A stretch of DNA of 64,000 nt from NCBI RefSeq assembly GCF_000473225.1, contig NZ_KI421509.1:2639741-2703740 (forward strand), given 5' to 3'. The translations under genes and the position numbers were made by a program. Every line of letters begins with the position of its first letter. The stretch's first letter is position 1. This document shows, one piece after another, positions 36,875 to 46,927 of the stretch. The notes beneath the pieces were generated by a model. That model searched no databases. It was not told where the DNA came from and saw nothing but the letters and a program-made list of their open reading frames with translations. Origin of the DNA: Sedimentitalea nanhaiensis DSM 24252. GTDB taxonomy: Bacteria > Pseudomonadota > Alphaproteobacteria > Rhodobacterales > Rhodobacteraceae.

Positions 36875-38214
36875 TGTGTTACCTCGTCGTCGCTCATGAG
36901 CCAGCCGGTAACCGAGCTTTCGGGGCGCAGAACCTCGCGTGCTACGGCCATGATCTGCTCGGCGGTCACGGCTTGCAGGATTTCGGGCCAGGCCTGTACG
37001 TCCTCGACCGTCAACCCGGTGGTCAGGGCCCGGCCGTATCGATTGGCGACGCCATCCACATTGTCGCGGGCATAGATCTGAGCGGCGCGCATCTGCATCT
37101 TGATCCTCTCCAACTGCTCGGCATCCACGCCAGTGCGCAGGAATTTGTTCAGGGCCACGTCAAGCGCCGCTTCGGCATCGCCCATTGACACGCCCTCGCT
37201 GGGGACGACCAGAAAATCGAACGTGGTTTCATCCAGCGACGTACCGCTGTAGAACGCCGCTGTGTAAACTGCCACAGGCTGTTCGAACTGCAGTTTTTCG
37301 GTCAAAAAGGACGTGGTGCCATGACCCAGAATCGTGGCCAGAAGCTCCAGCGCGGCGGCTTTTTCCTGTGCGCCACTGTTGCGTTCCGGTGCTAGGTACG
37401 ACCGGCTGATATAAGGCTGGGCGACCCTTGGATCCTTGTAAATCAACCGGCGTTCCGCAGATTGCGGTGGCTCCTGCGTGCGTAAACGGTCCGGAAGATC
37501 CGGATTGGCCGGGACCAGGCCATAGGTCGCCTCGGCCATGCGCCGCACCTGGTTGGGATCCACGTCGCCCGATACCACCAGGATGGCGTTGTTGGGTGCG
37601 TAATAGGTGCGATAGAACGCCAGTGCATTCTCAAGGCTGAGCGTTTCCATTTCGTGCTTCCAGCCGATGATGGGCACGCCGTAGCGGTGGTTGTAATATT
37701 GCACCGCGTTGAGCTGTTCGTTGAACAGCGAGCGGGGATTGTTCTCGACCCGCATATTGCGTTCTTCCAGGATCACGTCCCGCTCGGTTGCGATATTGTC
37801 TTCGGTGAGGCGGAGGTTGACCATCCGGTCTGCTTCCATCTGCATCATCAGTTCCAGACGGTCCGCCGCAACCCGTTGGAAATAAGCGGTATAGTCGTAG
37901 CTGGTAAAGGCGTTGTCCTGCCCGCCATTGGCCGCGACAGTGGCCGAAAATTCGCCGGAGTCCAGCGTGTCGGTGGCTTTGAACAGCAAGTGTTCCAGGA
38001 AATGCGCCACACCCGAGGATCCGATCGGTTCATCGGCAGAGCCGGCCTTGTACCAGACCATCTGCTGCACCACCGGAGCGCGGTGATCTTCCACCACGAC
38101 GACCTGCATGCCATTGTCCAGCTCAAAACTGGTCACGGCGTCATTGATGCTTTCAGCCGAGAGCGGCAATGCGAGCAGGCAAACCGCCGCCACAAGGGAA
38201 TGAACGCGAGCCAT
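36871..38214 (-). CDS. M16-family zinc peptidase, periplasmic
   Basis: 447 residues with a Sec signal (MARVHSLVAAVCLLALPLSA). The inverted zinc motif is intact: GVAHFLEHLLFKAT (HxxEH near residue 71), with the distal Glu in DVILEERNMRVE. Later RGLTYGVY-type substrate-binding residues are in the partner; here VANRYGRALTTG. It probably degrades peptides in the periplasm together with the inactive partner downstream. Confidence 0.93.
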   Translation of the reverse strand: MARVHSLVAAVCLLALPLSAESINDAVTSFELDNGMQVVVVEDHRAPVVQQMVWYKAGSADEPIGSSGVAHFLEHLLFKATDTLDSGEFSATVAANGGQDNAFTSYDYTAYFQRVAADRLELMMQMEADRMVNLRLTEDNIATERDVILEERNMRVENNPRSLFNEQLNAVQYYNHRYGVPIIGWKHEMETLSLENALAFYRTYYAPNNAILVVSGDVDPNQVRRMAEATYGLVPANPDLPDRLRTQEPPQSAERRLIYKDPRVAQPYISRSYLAPERNSGAQEKAAALELLATILGHGTTSFLTEKLQFEQPVAVYTAAFYSGTSLDETTFDFLVVPSEGVSMGDAEAALDVALNKFLRTGVDAEQLERIKMQMRAAQIYARDNVDGVANRYGRALTTGLTVEDVQAWPEILQAVTAEQIMAVAREVLRPESSVTGWLMSDDEVTQ

Positions 38215-38296
38215 GAGGCTTCCTCCGTCTATTTTGGCAACAACCTACGCACCCGTTCGCGCGGTTCAAGCAGGCATGGCAAAAACGTGAGCGGAT

Positions 38297-38812
38297 TCAC
38301 TGATTGGCAGGTGGAGATGTGGGGGTTCCAAAGCCCGAGCGCCGAAAGCGTTCATTGACATAGAAGGGTTCCAGCGACTCGCGTTTGTAAATCTGGCTGT
38401 AGCGATCGACCGGGAACAGTTTGAACCCGCTCAACCGGCCTTGTCGTTTGAGGAATTCTTGGTCGGCCTGAGCCAGTGCGGCGCGTGTATTCGAGGGGAC
38501 CCCATAGCGGCTGGTCGTGGCGACCAGCGCACTGTCCGATGAGGGCACCCCGTTGGCATCCAGCGCAGAAGGTCGCCCGCCCAAGGCCGCGACCGCATCC
38601 GCCTTGGGGTTTTGGTCGACAAGGTTCGTTCCACCCGGTGTGGGGGCAGGCAGCACGGCATAGTCCCGCGGTGCGGTCAGCGGTTTGACCGGAAGAACCA
38701 TGAATTCGTCCGGACCCTGCGAATTTGTGCGCAGGTTGTGCAATGGCTTCTTGCCGCATCCGCCAAGTGCCACGCCAATTCCCAAAATCATCAGACCCAG
38801 CGCTAGTCGCAC
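38297..38812 (-). CDS. DUF3035 lipoprotein
   Basis: 171 residues. Lipobox GVALGGC with Cys19 after a hydrophobic N-terminus, then GPDEFMVLPVKPLTAPRDYA, the recognisable DUF3035 motif, and a polar C-terminal half. Unknown function; the gene typically follows lspA in Rhodobacteraceae, as here (85 bases). Confidence 0.87.
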   Translation of the reverse strand: MRLALGLMILGIGVALGGCGKKPLHNLRTNSQGPDEFMVLPVKPLTAPRDYAVLPAPTPGGTNLVDQNPKADAVAALGGRPSALDANGVPSSDSALVATTSRYGVPSNTRAALAQADQEFLKRQGRLSGFKLFPVDRYSQIYKRESLEPFYVNERFRRSGFGTPTSPPANQ

Positions 38813-38897
38813 GGTTCGTCTCCTGCCTGTTTGATTGGCTTCTATCCTATTCGGTCGGCGGCGTCACGACACCTTTTTGCGTGTCTTGGCGCTGTCA

Positions 38898-39383
38898 TCA
38901 CGCGTTCTGGGCGCGGCTGGCAGGCTCAAAGACAACCAGCCCAATGGCCCCGGCAAAAACGAACACATCCGCCATGTTGAACACGAAAGGGTTGTTGATG
39001 TTGCAACAGGACATGTTCAGGAAATCCAGAACATAGCCATACAGCAGCCGATCGACCACATTGCCAAGGGCACCGCCGATCAGAAAACCTGCACAAATCT
39101 GCATGGGAACCGAAGCCGCATGTGCGCGGCGCACCCAAATCCATACCGCGAAAATCACGATCAGCGAAAAGCCGATCAACAGCCATCGCGTCAGGTCCGA
39201 ATCGCCATCCAGAAGGCCAAAGTTGATTCCCCGGTTTTCGCCATAGCGAAAATTCAGCAGCGGGGGCAGAATGTCGATCGACAGCAGACGCCAAAGGCTC
39301 ATGATGTGGATCACCACGTATTTGCTGGCCTGATCTACCAGAAAGGCCGCAAGTGCCGCCCAAACCAGAGCTGTGCGTGTCAT
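38898..39383 (-). CDS. lspA: Lipoprotein signal peptidase (signal peptidase II)
   Basis: 161 residues, four membrane segments, with both catalytic aspartates in the conserved contexts GGALGNVVDRLLYG and FNMADVFVFAG. It cleaves prolipoproteins after lipid attachment. It starts eight bases after purH, consistent with one transcript purH-lspA-DUF3035. Confidence 0.95.
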   Translation of the reverse strand: MTRTALVWAALAAFLVDQASKYVVIHIMSLWRLLSIDILPPLLNFRYGENRGINFGLLDGDSDLTRWLLIGFSLIVIFAVWIWVRRAHAASVPMQICAGFLIGGALGNVVDRLLYGYVLDFLNMSCCNINNPFVFNMADVFVFAGAIGLVVFEPASRAQNA

Positions 39384-39391
39384 TGGACCTC

Positions 39392-40981
39392 CTAGTGTCG
39401 GAAGTGGCGCATGCCGGTGAAGATCATTGCGAGTCCGGCCTCGTCCGCAGCGGCGATCACCTCGTCGTCGCGCATCGACCCACCCGGCTGGATCAGCGCG
39501 GTGGCCCCGGCCTCGGCCGCGGTTACCAGCCCATCGGCAAAGGGAAAGAACGCATCCGATGCCACGACAGATCCCTGGGTCAGCGGTGCCGCCAGCCCCA
39601 GCGCGTCCGCCATGTCAACCGCCTTGCGCGCGGCGATGCGGGTGCTGTCCACCCGGCTCATCTGGCCCGCCCCGACGCCGACCGTGGCACCGTCCTTGAC
39701 ATAGATGATGGCGTTGGACTTGACGTGTTTGGCGACGGTCCAGGCAAACATCAGGTCGACCAATTCCTGTTCGGTTGGTGCGCGCTTGGTGACAACTTTC
39801 AGATCGTCTGACGTGACGAAACCGGTGTCCTTGTCCTGGACCAGAAACCCGCCCGACACCTGCCGCACGGTCAGGGCTGCGGCGCGCGGATCGGCCAGCC
39901 CGCCGGTGGTTAGCAGGCGCAGGTTCTTTTTGGCGGCGAACACCGCGCGCGCGTCGGCGTCTGCATCGGGCGCGATGACAACTTCGGTGAAGATACCGGT
40001 GATCTCTTCGGCGGTTTCCTTGTCCAGCGGCTGATTCAGGGCGATGATTCCGCCAAATGCGCTGGTCCGGTCGCAATCGAATGCGCGTTGATAGGCCTGT
40101 TTCAACGAGGTCCCGCGCGCCACGCCACATGGGTTGGCATGCTTAATGATCGCACAGGCCGGCCCCGTTTCGGGGGCGAACTCGCTGACAAGTTCGAATG
40201 CCGCGTCAGTGTCGTTGATATTGTTATAGCTCAGATCCTTGCCCTGATGCTGGGTTGCGGTGGCCACGCCGGGGCGGTCGCTGCCATCGGTGTAGAATGC
40301 CGCTTGCTGGTGTGGGTTTTCGCCATAGCGCAGGGTCTGGGCCAGCGTTCCCTTGATCGCACGCCGTCTTGGTGTGGTGGCACCGATGGCATCGGCCATC
40401 CAGGTGCTGACTGCAGCATCATACGAGGCAGTGCGGGCATAGGCCGTCTGTGCCAACTGGCGGCGGAATTCGGCGCTGGTGCCACCGTTGTTCTGATCCA
40501 TGTCGGCAAGCAGCGCATTGTAGTCCTGGGTATCGACGACAACGCTGACAAAGGCGTGGTTCTTGGCCGCGGCGCGGATCATCGCCGGGCCACCGATGTC
40601 GATATTCTCGATGCAGGTATCATAGTCGGCCCCGGCCGCCACTGTTGCTTCGAACGGATAGAGGTTGACCACAAGCAGGTCGATTTCGCCGATCCGGTGC
40701 TGCTCCATCGCGGCCTGGTGCGCCGGGTTGTCGCGCAATGCCAGCAGACCGCCATGCACCATCGGGTGCAGGGTCTTGACCCGCCCGTCCATCATTTCCG
40801 GAAATCCTGTGACCTCGGCCACATCGATCACGTCGAGCCCGGCGTCGCGCAGGGCGGTCGCGGTGCCCCCGGTGCTGAGCAATTCGACGCCGCGCGTCGA
40901 CAGGGCCTGGCCCAGTTCGACAAGCCCGGTCTTGTCCGAGACAGAAAGCAGGGCGCGGCGGATGGGGCGCGAGTCGGTCAT
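39392..40981 (-). CDS. purH: Bifunctional AICAR transformylase / IMP cyclohydrolase
   Basis: 529 residues, normal PurH length. The N-terminal MGS/IMP cyclohydrolase part shows [15 protein letters not shown] and [15 protein letters not shown]; the AICARFT part shows [14 protein letters not shown], the catalytic KHANPCGVA and [10 protein letters not shown]. It completes the last two steps of IMP synthesis. Confidence 0.97.
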   Translation of the reverse strand: MTDSRPIRRALLSVSDKTGLVELGQALSTRGVELLSTGGTATALRDAGLDVIDVAEVTGFPEMMDGRVKTLHPMVHGGLLALRDNPAHQAAMEQHRIGEIDLLVVNLYPFEATVAAGADYDTCIENIDIGGPAMIRAAAKNHAFVSVVVDTQDYNALLADMDQNNGGTSAEFRRQLAQTAYARTASYDAAVSTWMADAIGATTPRRRAIKGTLAQTLRYGENPHQQAAFYTDGSDRPGVATATQHQGKDLSYNNINDTDAAFELVSEFAPETGPACAIIKHANPCGVARGTSLKQAYQRAFDCDRTSAFGGIIALNQPLDKETAEEITGIFTEVVIAPDADADARAVFAAKKNLRLLTTGGLADPRAAALTVRQVSGGFLVQDKDTGFVTSDDLKVVTKRAPTEQELVDLMFAWTVAKHVKSNAIIYVKDGATVGVGAGQMSRVDSTRIAARKAVDMADALGLAAPLTQGSVVASDAFFPFADGLVTAAEAGATALIQPGGSMRDDEVIAAADEAGLAMIFTGMRHFRH

Positions 40982-41088
40982 GATGGATCCTTGGTGATAC
41001 AGCAGATGGGCGCGGCATAGTCCAATTCCGAGCTGGATAGAACCGCCCGTTTTGTCGCGATGGGTGCAAATCGTGGCCGCTGGCCGGT

Positions 41089-42831
41089 TCAGGTCTCGAA
41101 TTCCACCTCGTCGCGCACCAGATCGCGCACCGCGACCGCCGTTTCCTGTGCTTTGGACAGGGACCAGCGTATGCGGGTGGAATAATCAACCGCCCGCCCC
41201 GACAGCACGATCTGCCTGGCTGCGCGTGGTTTCAGGCGGCCCTTTTCCAGATAGACGCTGGCGTCCAGGGCCAGCCGGGACTGCCCGTCATGGCGGAACA
41301 CCCAGACCTCGCCGCTTTTCAGCGACATCGAGACCGCCGTGCCGCTCAGGTCCAGCGTCGCGTCGACGTCGGGATGCAGATGCAGCCTGATATCAAAGGC
41401 AATTCCGGCCAGGTTGGCCCGGTCCATCGCCATGTCAAACTGTCGTTTGGCGGCGGCGTCCATCGCTAGCAACAGATCCTCGCCCGCCAGGCCGCGCCCG
41501 TCAAAGGTCAGATCCAGTGTGCGTGCGTGGGTCAGACCGAAATGCTGCGCATATCCGTCGTGCCCGCCCTGAAAGCTGATGCCATCCGCCTGTTCCGAGA
41601 TTTCGATGGGCACACAACTCGGACCATCTATCAATGCTTCGTGTCCGGTTCCACGGGTCGGTTCGGCCAGTCGTGCACAGGAATACCCGCTCAGGCACAG
41701 GGTGGAATGGGACGGGGTGGCACGCCCGGCGCGGCGCCACTCGCGGCCAAAGGACGCGCCCGAGCCGCAGTTGACCACCAGGGGACGGCGGCCCGAAGTC
41801 AACTCGAACGCCAAGGTCGAGGCATGGGCGTTGAATGATGCAGAGCGGATTGGTGGCGCCGCGGCATCGATGATGATGCTGGTACGGCGGGCAGACAGCC
41901 GTACGTACCCCATGGCGGGGGCGAGAGAGTGTTGAGGTTTGACGTGGCTGGCCGCCAACGCATGATCCAGCCGCCCCTCGAGCCCGCGCCCGCCGCCGTG
42001 AAACCGGGCCAAACCGCCATCCGCATGGCGCAGGGTGCGCAGGGTGGGGGCGATGCGCTCGATCGCGGCCGAATGGGCATGGGGTGCGCCGCGCCCTGCC
42101 TCGTGCAGGGCGGCAGCGGCCCAGGTTAGCAGGGTGAAAACCTCGAGCAATTCCTCGGGGTTGCGGGTGGGCAAACCGCCTTGGGCATCGATCTGGGTTT
42201 CGCATTCATGGGCCAGCGCCCGCACGGCCGGATCTGCCAGCGCCTCTTTCCCCTCAAGCGACAGACCGGCATAGATCAGTCCGGTCAGCGCCTCGAACCG
42301 GGGCAAACCCGGCGCAGCGCTATGCCAGCGCCGCGACAGGAACCAGCTCTGCCGGGCCAACGACCGGTAAAATGCATCGCTGGTGGTCTTGTCCTGACCT
42401 CGCAGCAGAAAAATTGCGTGATTGATCCACCGGATTATGCGCCGACCCGTCAGGTCCGGCGTCCAGCCTGGCCCCTGACCGCGATCAAAGTTGTCTATCC
42501 AGCTCCTTAGCCAGGTTTGCGCCAGATCGCGCGCCTTTGTGTCGCCAACTGCGGCCAGATCGTCCAGCCAGGCAAAGCCGTGGCGTTCTGCGTCATAGGA
42601 CAGATCGGGCGCGGGTTCTTCCCACAGGTTCGAGTCCGGGGCCTGAATCAGGTAGCCGGCGAACATCAGGTTGCCGGCGATCAACTGACGGCCTCGTGCC
42701 AGAGTGCCGATGGTGCGGGGTTCGGGTTGCGAGACAAAGCCGATCGCGGCGGACTGCCGGGTGGACAGCCGGGCATACAGACGGTTCAGAAACCGGTCAC
42801 GTCGGTTCGCGAGTGTTTCCGGGGTCGACAT
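41089..42831 (-). CDS. Heparinase II/III-like protein
   Basis: 580 residues. The N-terminal ~300 residues are helical (alpha/alpha toroid; [12 protein letters not shown] region, [15 protein letters not shown]), the C-terminal part is the beta-rich heparinase II/III domain ([31 protein letters not shown]). No signal peptide is seen with either start, which is unusual for a polysaccharide lyase and typical of this conserved roseobacter gene. Real substrate is unknown. Start at 42831 chosen; a frame extending to 42891 adds 20 unconvincing residues. Confidence 0.83.
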   Translation of the reverse strand: MSTPETLANRRDRFLNRLYARLSTRQSAAIGFVSQPEPRTIGTLARGRQLIAGNLMFAGYLIQAPDSNLWEEPAPDLSYDAERHGFAWLDDLAAVGDTKARDLAQTWLRSWIDNFDRGQGPGWTPDLTGRRIIRWINHAIFLLRGQDKTTSDAFYRSLARQSWFLSRRWHSAAPGLPRFEALTGLIYAGLSLEGKEALADPAVRALAHECETQIDAQGGLPTRNPEELLEVFTLLTWAAAALHEAGRGAPHAHSAAIERIAPTLRTLRHADGGLARFHGGGRGLEGRLDHALAASHVKPQHSLAPAMGYVRLSARRTSIIIDAAAPPIRSASFNAHASTLAFELTSGRRPLVVNCGSGASFGREWRRAGRATPSHSTLCLSGYSCARLAEPTRGTGHEALIDGPSCVPIEISEQADGISFQGGHDGYAQHFGLTHARTLDLTFDGRGLAGEDLLLAMDAAAKRQFDMAMDRANLAGIAFDIRLHLHPDVDATLDLSGTAVSMSLKSGEVWVFRHDGQSRLALDASVYLEKGRLKPRAARQIVLSGRAVDYSTRIRWSLSKAQETAVAVRDLVRDEVEFET

Positions 42832-42912
42832 GCGCTCTGCCTCTACGCTCTTTAGGCGTTTGCAGAGATGATAAGTCGCGTGATCCGGCAAGTCACCGTC
42901 GAAACAATGGGC

Positions 42913-44181
42913 TCATGCGTCTTTGCGCAGGCATGCGATATAAAAGCCATCCATACCGCCCAGATCTGGCCAGTAGTCCGGACGCAGGCGCAATCCGCCC
43001 TCTTCGGTGATCCAGGCCGCGTCAACCCCGGGTCGTGCCAGCGCATCGCGGTCCACCGTCATGTCCGGATGGGCGCCAAGGGCCTCGTCGATCTGCACTT
43101 CGCCTTCGTCCGGCAGCAGCGAACAGGTGCAGAACACCATTCGCCCGCCGGGACGCAGCAGCGTCCAGGCATGGGCCAGCATGTGTGCCTGTAGCGCGAT
43201 CAGGTCGCCAAATTCCGAGCCGTCCTTGGCATGAGGGAGATCGGGATGGCGGCGGATGGTGCCGGTGGCTGAACAGGGGGCGTCCAGCAAAATAGCATCA
43301 TACGTGCCCTCGGTCTGCAGTGCGTCCTGAACCCGCAAGTCGGCGGTCAGCCCGGTGCGGGCCAGGTTTTCACGCAGCCGTTTCATCCGCTGTTCCGAGC
43401 TGTCCACAGCGGTGACGATGGCACCAGCCGCCGCCAGTTGCAGCGTTTTGCCGCCAGGGGCGGCGCACAGGTCCAGCACGGTCATTCCGGGTTCGGGGTT
43501 CAGGATGCGGCCCGGCAGCGCGGCGGCGGCGTCCTGGACCCACCAGCGTCCGTCATCATATCCGGGCAAGGCCGTCACCTGCCCCGGATTGGTCAGCCGC
43601 ACCGAACCGGTGGGCAATTTGGTGCCCCCCAATGTGCCCAGGTCCGCACCCGGTTTGCCAGTGATGTCCAGCGGGGCACCCGCGAGATGGGCAAGCTCCA
43701 TTGCGCTGACCGCTTCGCTGCCCCAGGCCTGAACCAGCGGCGCGCGCAGCCATTTCGGCAGGCGCGGCGCACGCAGATGGCTCCAGGCCTGTTCGGGTTC
43801 ATCCGCCGCGATCTTGCGCAGAACCGCATTGACCAGCCCCTTGAGCGGACCGTGACGTTTGTGCGCGCTTACGATCTGGACCATCGCATTGACCACACCA
43901 TGCGCGGCGGCACCGTGACACAATTCGACGGTGCCCAGCCGCAAGGCGTTGCGGATATGCAGCGCCGGGGGCTTGCGCAGGTGTTTTTGCAGCAGACGGT
44001 CGGCCCGCTCCAGTCCGCGCAGGGTTTCCAGTGCCAGCCGCTGCGCACGGGCACGGTCGTCGGCGGGCAGATGATCCAGAGCTCCGGCGGACAGGCATTC
44101 GGCCATAAGGCGGTTCTCGCCCAGAACCTGATCCAGCAGGTGAACCGCACTGCGCCGCGCGCTCAGACCTGTATCCGTCAT
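42913..44181 (-). CDS. rsmB: 16S rRNA m5C967-type methyltransferase (RsmB/NOP family)
   Basis: 422 residues. An N-terminal NusB-like RNA-binding domain (RRSAVHLLDQVLGE, ALRLGTVELCH, HGPLKGLVNAVLRK) is followed by a SAM methyltransferase: LDLCAAPGGKTLQLA, the catalytic Cys pair in DAPCSATGTIRRHPD and FCTCSLLPDEGE. This is the RsmB domain order. Start at 44181; the frame reads further upstream into the divergent promoter region. Confidence 0.93.
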   Translation of the reverse strand: MTDTGLSARRSAVHLLDQVLGENRLMAECLSAGALDHLPADDRARAQRLALETLRGLERADRLLQKHLRKPPALHIRNALRLGTVELCHGAAAHGVVNAMVQIVSAHKRHGPLKGLVNAVLRKIAADEPEQAWSHLRAPRLPKWLRAPLVQAWGSEAVSAMELAHLAGAPLDITGKPGADLGTLGGTKLPTGSVRLTNPGQVTALPGYDDGRWWVQDAAAALPGRILNPEPGMTVLDLCAAPGGKTLQLAAAGAIVTAVDSSEQRMKRLRENLARTGLTADLRVQDALQTEGTYDAILLDAPCSATGTIRRHPDLPHAKDGSEFGDLIALQAHMLAHAWTLLRPGGRMVFCTCSLLPDEGEVQIDEALGAHPDMTVDRDALARPGVDAAWITEEGGLRLRPDYWPDLGGMDGFYIACLRKDA

Positions 44182-44268
44182 CCGTATTGTCCTTGTTCCG
44201 GGGGTCCACATCACTTGCATGAGGTGGCGGGGGGCGTATATCACGCTTGTGGCACAAAGGAACCCGCG

Positions 44269-44451
44269 ATGACCCAGATTGACCGGCACGATCTCCCGCC
44301 CGCAGCACAGCGGGCATTGGCCGAGGCCGAAGAACGGCGCAAGGCGGCCGAAAATGCCGGTTCGCTGCCCAAAGAATTGGGTGGGCGCGACGGTCCGGAC
44401 CCGGTCCGCTACGGCGATTGGGAAAAAAAGGGCCTGGCGATCGACTTCTAA
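44269..44451 (+). CDS. DUF1674 / succinate dehydrogenase assembly factor 4 family
   Basis: 60 residues. The C-terminus has the invariant GGRDGPDPVRYGDWEKKGLA and ends in DF, the hallmark of DUF1674/SDHAF4. In mitochondria SDHAF4 helps flavinylated SdhA assemble. The N-terminal third is a charged helix. It is divergent from rsmB with 87 bases between. Confidence 0.9.
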   Translation: MTQIDRHDLPPAAQRALAEAEERRKAAENAGSLPKELGGRDGPDPVRYGDWEKKGLAIDF

Positions 44452-44567
44452 TGCATATTGCGCACCGGATCGGCCCAGCCCGTGGGCCTGTTTCGGTCTG
44501 GAAGGTGCTGCAAGTCAGGTGACCGCCCCAGGCGGGGCGGCGCGTTCACTCACTCTTCAGAAAGCGT

Positions 44568-44909
44568 TTATGGACCTTCGCCGGGCGTCGTCGAGGTTGT
44601 TGTGACGTTGGTGCCATCATCGTCGTCATTCAGAATGAGAGGCAACAGAACCACGGTTGCAATGATCGCGGCGGTTGCTTCCGGTGTCAGGCCGGCCAGC
44701 CCCAACTGGCTGGGCAGCCGGGCTTGCTGTTCGCATGTCACCTTAATGGACCCGTTGGCAAGCGTCTCTGCGCTGACAACCCGTCCGGTGCCGCAGGCCA
44801 GCCTGACCCGCGCTTCGGATGCAGCCGTTCCAACGCCCTGAGCGCTTACCTGGGCAGTAGATCCTGCCACCATTGCGCCCGCTACGATCAATCTCAGAAT
44901 TTTGCCCAT
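44568..44909 (-). CDS. Small secreted/membrane protein with acidic tail, unknown
   Basis: 113 residues. A signal peptide (MGKILRLIVAGAMVAGSTA) is followed by a short domain with two cysteines (RLACGTGRVV and KVTCEQQAR) and a hydrophobic segment AAIIATVVLLPLIL. The C-terminus is acidic and Thr-rich (NDDDDGTNVTTTSTTP). Similar tails occur in uncharacterised Rhodobacteraceae proteins. Start at 44909 is set by the signal peptide. It is divergent from another small secreted protein. Confidence 0.68.
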   Translation of the reverse strand: MGKILRLIVAGAMVAGSTAQVSAQGVGTAASEARVRLACGTGRVVSAETLANGSIKVTCEQQARLPSQLGLAGLTPEATAAIIATVVLLPLILNDDDDGTNVTTTSTTPGEGP

Positions 44910-45015
44910 GGCCCCACAATCGAATCCTGTTACAATACAAGGCACAATAGCGCGAACTGTCGTCTTGGGCAACGTGACGCGTGACGCTAAGTATTTTGCA
45001 ACAGGAGACCATTTC

Positions 45016-45591
45016 ATGAAAATCGTATTGCACGGTCTGTGTATCGCTGTCGCCGCTGGTTCGCTTTCGTTGTCGGGGGGGGCGGTTTCAGCCCAGGCGC
45101 TGTACACGGTAATTCTGCCTGCGGGCGAATTCGGCTCGAAAAACTATACCGAAGTAGTTACGAGCAATATAGCCGCCGCTCAGGCGTTCTGCGCCGAGAT
45201 CGACAACGATTCCTACAAGGTCGATTGTCTGGCCGAGCGGTTGGGCGAGATTGCCAAGGAGATCCCCAAGGACAGCGACTATGCAGAGGTTCGGCAGATT
45301 CTCGCAGACACGTCTAAACAGCTGTCCGATCTGGCCAAGGCAAACCGCGATCCGAATCAGGTACGTGGGCGGGCGGTCAGCAAGGGCGAGATTCCGGTTT
45401 CCACGTCACGACCGCTGAATCCCGTCAAGCCGTCGTCGTTGCCCGATGTCAACAGACAAGCCAGGGCAATTCTGGACAACACCCAGACCCTGCTGCTGCG
45501 CAGTGCCGAAAGCTCGGAGAGCAAGGCGTTGCAATACAGCCGCATTGCCGATGCGCTTGGGTCCAGCAAGGTGTTGCTGCGCTCGGCCTGA
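45016..45591 (+). CDS. Secreted protein of unknown function
   Basis: 191 residues with a clear signal peptide (MKIVLHGLCIAVAAGSLSLS, cleavage near VSAQA). The mature part is helical with two cysteines (AFCAEIDN and VDCLAERLG) that could form a disulfide and no enzyme motif. AGGAG stands before the ATG. Nothing in the neighbourhood defines its role beyond the divergent secreted gene 106 bases away. Confidence 0.72.
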   Translation: MKIVLHGLCIAVAAGSLSLSGGAVSAQALYTVILPAGEFGSKNYTEVVTSNIAAAQAFCAEIDNDSYKVDCLAERLGEIAKEIPKDSDYAEVRQILADTSKQLSDLAKANRDPNQVRGRAVSKGEIPVSTSRPLNPVKPSSLPDVNRQARAILDNTQTLLLRSAESSESKALQYSRIADALGSSKVLLRSA

Positions 45592-45637
45592 ACGCAGACA
45601 CGCGGGCCGTTTCGGTCAGAGCAGGGTGGCGTGCAGG

Positions 45638-46447
45638 TCAGAGACCCAGCACGTCAACCATATTATAGGCGCCCGGCGCCTTTCCCTGACCCCAGAGCGC
45701 CGCTGTCAGCGCACCGCGTGCAAAGACCGCCCGATCTGTCGCGATGTGACGCAGAACGATGCGTTCTCCGGGAGCCGCAAACAGAACGTCGTGTTCGCCG
45801 ACAATGTCGCCGCCACGGATCGCCGCAAACCCGATATCGCCTTTCTTGCGTGCGCCGGTCATTCCGTCGCGGCCGCGATCCGCGACATCGGACAAGGATA
45901 CGCCCCGGCCCCGCGCAGCGGCTTCGCCCAGCATCAGGGCGGTGCCCGAGGGGGCATCGACCTTGTGATGGTGGTGGGACTCGACGATCTCGATGTCGAA
46001 ATCCGTGTCCAGCGCCGCCGCGACCTTTTCGGTCAACCGGGTCAGCAGGTTCACGCCCAAGCTCATATTTCCGGCGCGCACGATCACCGCGTGGCGCGCC
46101 GCGGGCTGCAACTGTTCGATCTGCTCTTCGCTGAGCCCGGTGGTGCCGATCACATGGACCAGACGGGCTTGCGCGGCGAGTGTTGAAAATTCCAGCGTCG
46201 CTGCAGGGGCGGTAAAGTCGATCACCGCCTGTGCGCGGGCAAATGCTTCGAGCGGATCATCGGTCACGACCACATCCAGGTCGGCTCCGCCCATGGCCTT
46301 ACCGACATCCTGGCCAACCCAGGCATGCCCCTTGCGTTCGACCGCACCGACCAGATGGGCCCTGTCGCTTTCGGTAATGGTACGGATCAGCATCTGGCCC
46401 ATCCGGCCCGACGCCCCGGTCACCACGATTCCCGGCTTGTGTGTCAT
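45638..46447 (-). CDS. dapB: 4-hydroxy-tetrahydrodipicolinate reductase
   Basis: 269 residues. Nucleotide-binding [13 protein letters not shown], the [11 protein letters not shown] motif and the catalytic/substrate segment [18 protein letters not shown]. It reduces dihydrodipicolinate in lysine and diaminopimelate synthesis. ATG at 46447 preferred to a TTG two codons upstream. Confidence 0.96.
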   Translation of the reverse strand: MTHKPGIVVTGASGRMGQMLIRTITESDRAHLVGAVERKGHAWVGQDVGKAMGGADLDVVVTDDPLEAFARAQAVIDFTAPAATLEFSTLAAQARLVHVIGTTGLSEEQIEQLQPAARHAVIVRAGNMSLGVNLLTRLTEKVAAALDTDFDIEIVESHHHHKVDAPSGTALMLGEAAARGRGVSLSDVADRGRDGMTGARKKGDIGFAAIRGGDIVGEHDVLFAAPGERIVLRHIATDRAVFARGALTAALWGQGKAPGAYNMVDVLGL

Positions 46448-46531
46448 TGGCAAGTCTCTCCTGTGTTCCCGTGCTGGTTACCTGTTCGCGACCCGCTTGG
46501 CAAAGCCCGCCATTCAGCCTAGATCAGGGAT

Positions 46532-46927
46532 ATGGCAAAGAACAAATTCCATGACGGACCCGGTCCCTCGCAACGCCAGCTTCGCGTCGGTGAGTTGATT
46601 CGCCGGTCCTTGTCCGAGGTTTTGATGCGCGGCGATGTGCATGACCCCGATCTGAACCGCCTGTCGATCACCGTGGGTGAAGTGCGCACTTCGCCGGACC
46701 TGCGGGTCGCGACGGCCTATGTTCTGCCGCTGGGCGGGCAGGGGCAAGAGGATGTGCTGAAACTGCTTGCACGCAACAAGGGCGAACTGCGCCGGATGGT
46801 GTCAAAGAAACTGGCTCTTAAATTCGCACCGGATCTGCGGTTCCAGCTCGATGAAACTTTTGATCGGATGGACGATACGCGCCGGATGCTGGATCAGGAT
46901 GCGGTGCGGCGGGATCTGGACGAGTGA
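46532..46927 (+). CDS. rbfA: Ribosome-binding factor A
   Basis: 131 residues of KH-like fold: [20 protein letters not shown], the VTVGEVR-like strand [19 protein letters not shown] and a basic segment. It matures 16S rRNA and the 30S subunit. Divergent from dapB (84 bases); its stop overlaps the next gene's GTG start. Confidence 0.94.
   Translation: MAKNKFHDGPGPSQRQLRVGELIRRSLSEVLMRGDVHDPDLNRLSITVGEVRTSPDLRVATAYVLPLGGQGQEDVLKLLARNKGELRRMVSKKLALKFAPDLRFQLDETFDRMDDTRRMLDQDAVRRDLDE

Noticed and set aside
42832-42891. 20-residue N-terminal extension of the heparinase-like protein
   Set aside because: Sequence is not a signal peptide and begins in the region just after rsmB; the ATG at 42831 fits better.
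44990-45009. AGTATTTTGCAACAGGAG as a third copy of the dispersed element
   Set aside because: The hairpin is missing and GGCAAGAGGAA is not kept; it reads as an ordinary ribosome-binding region.
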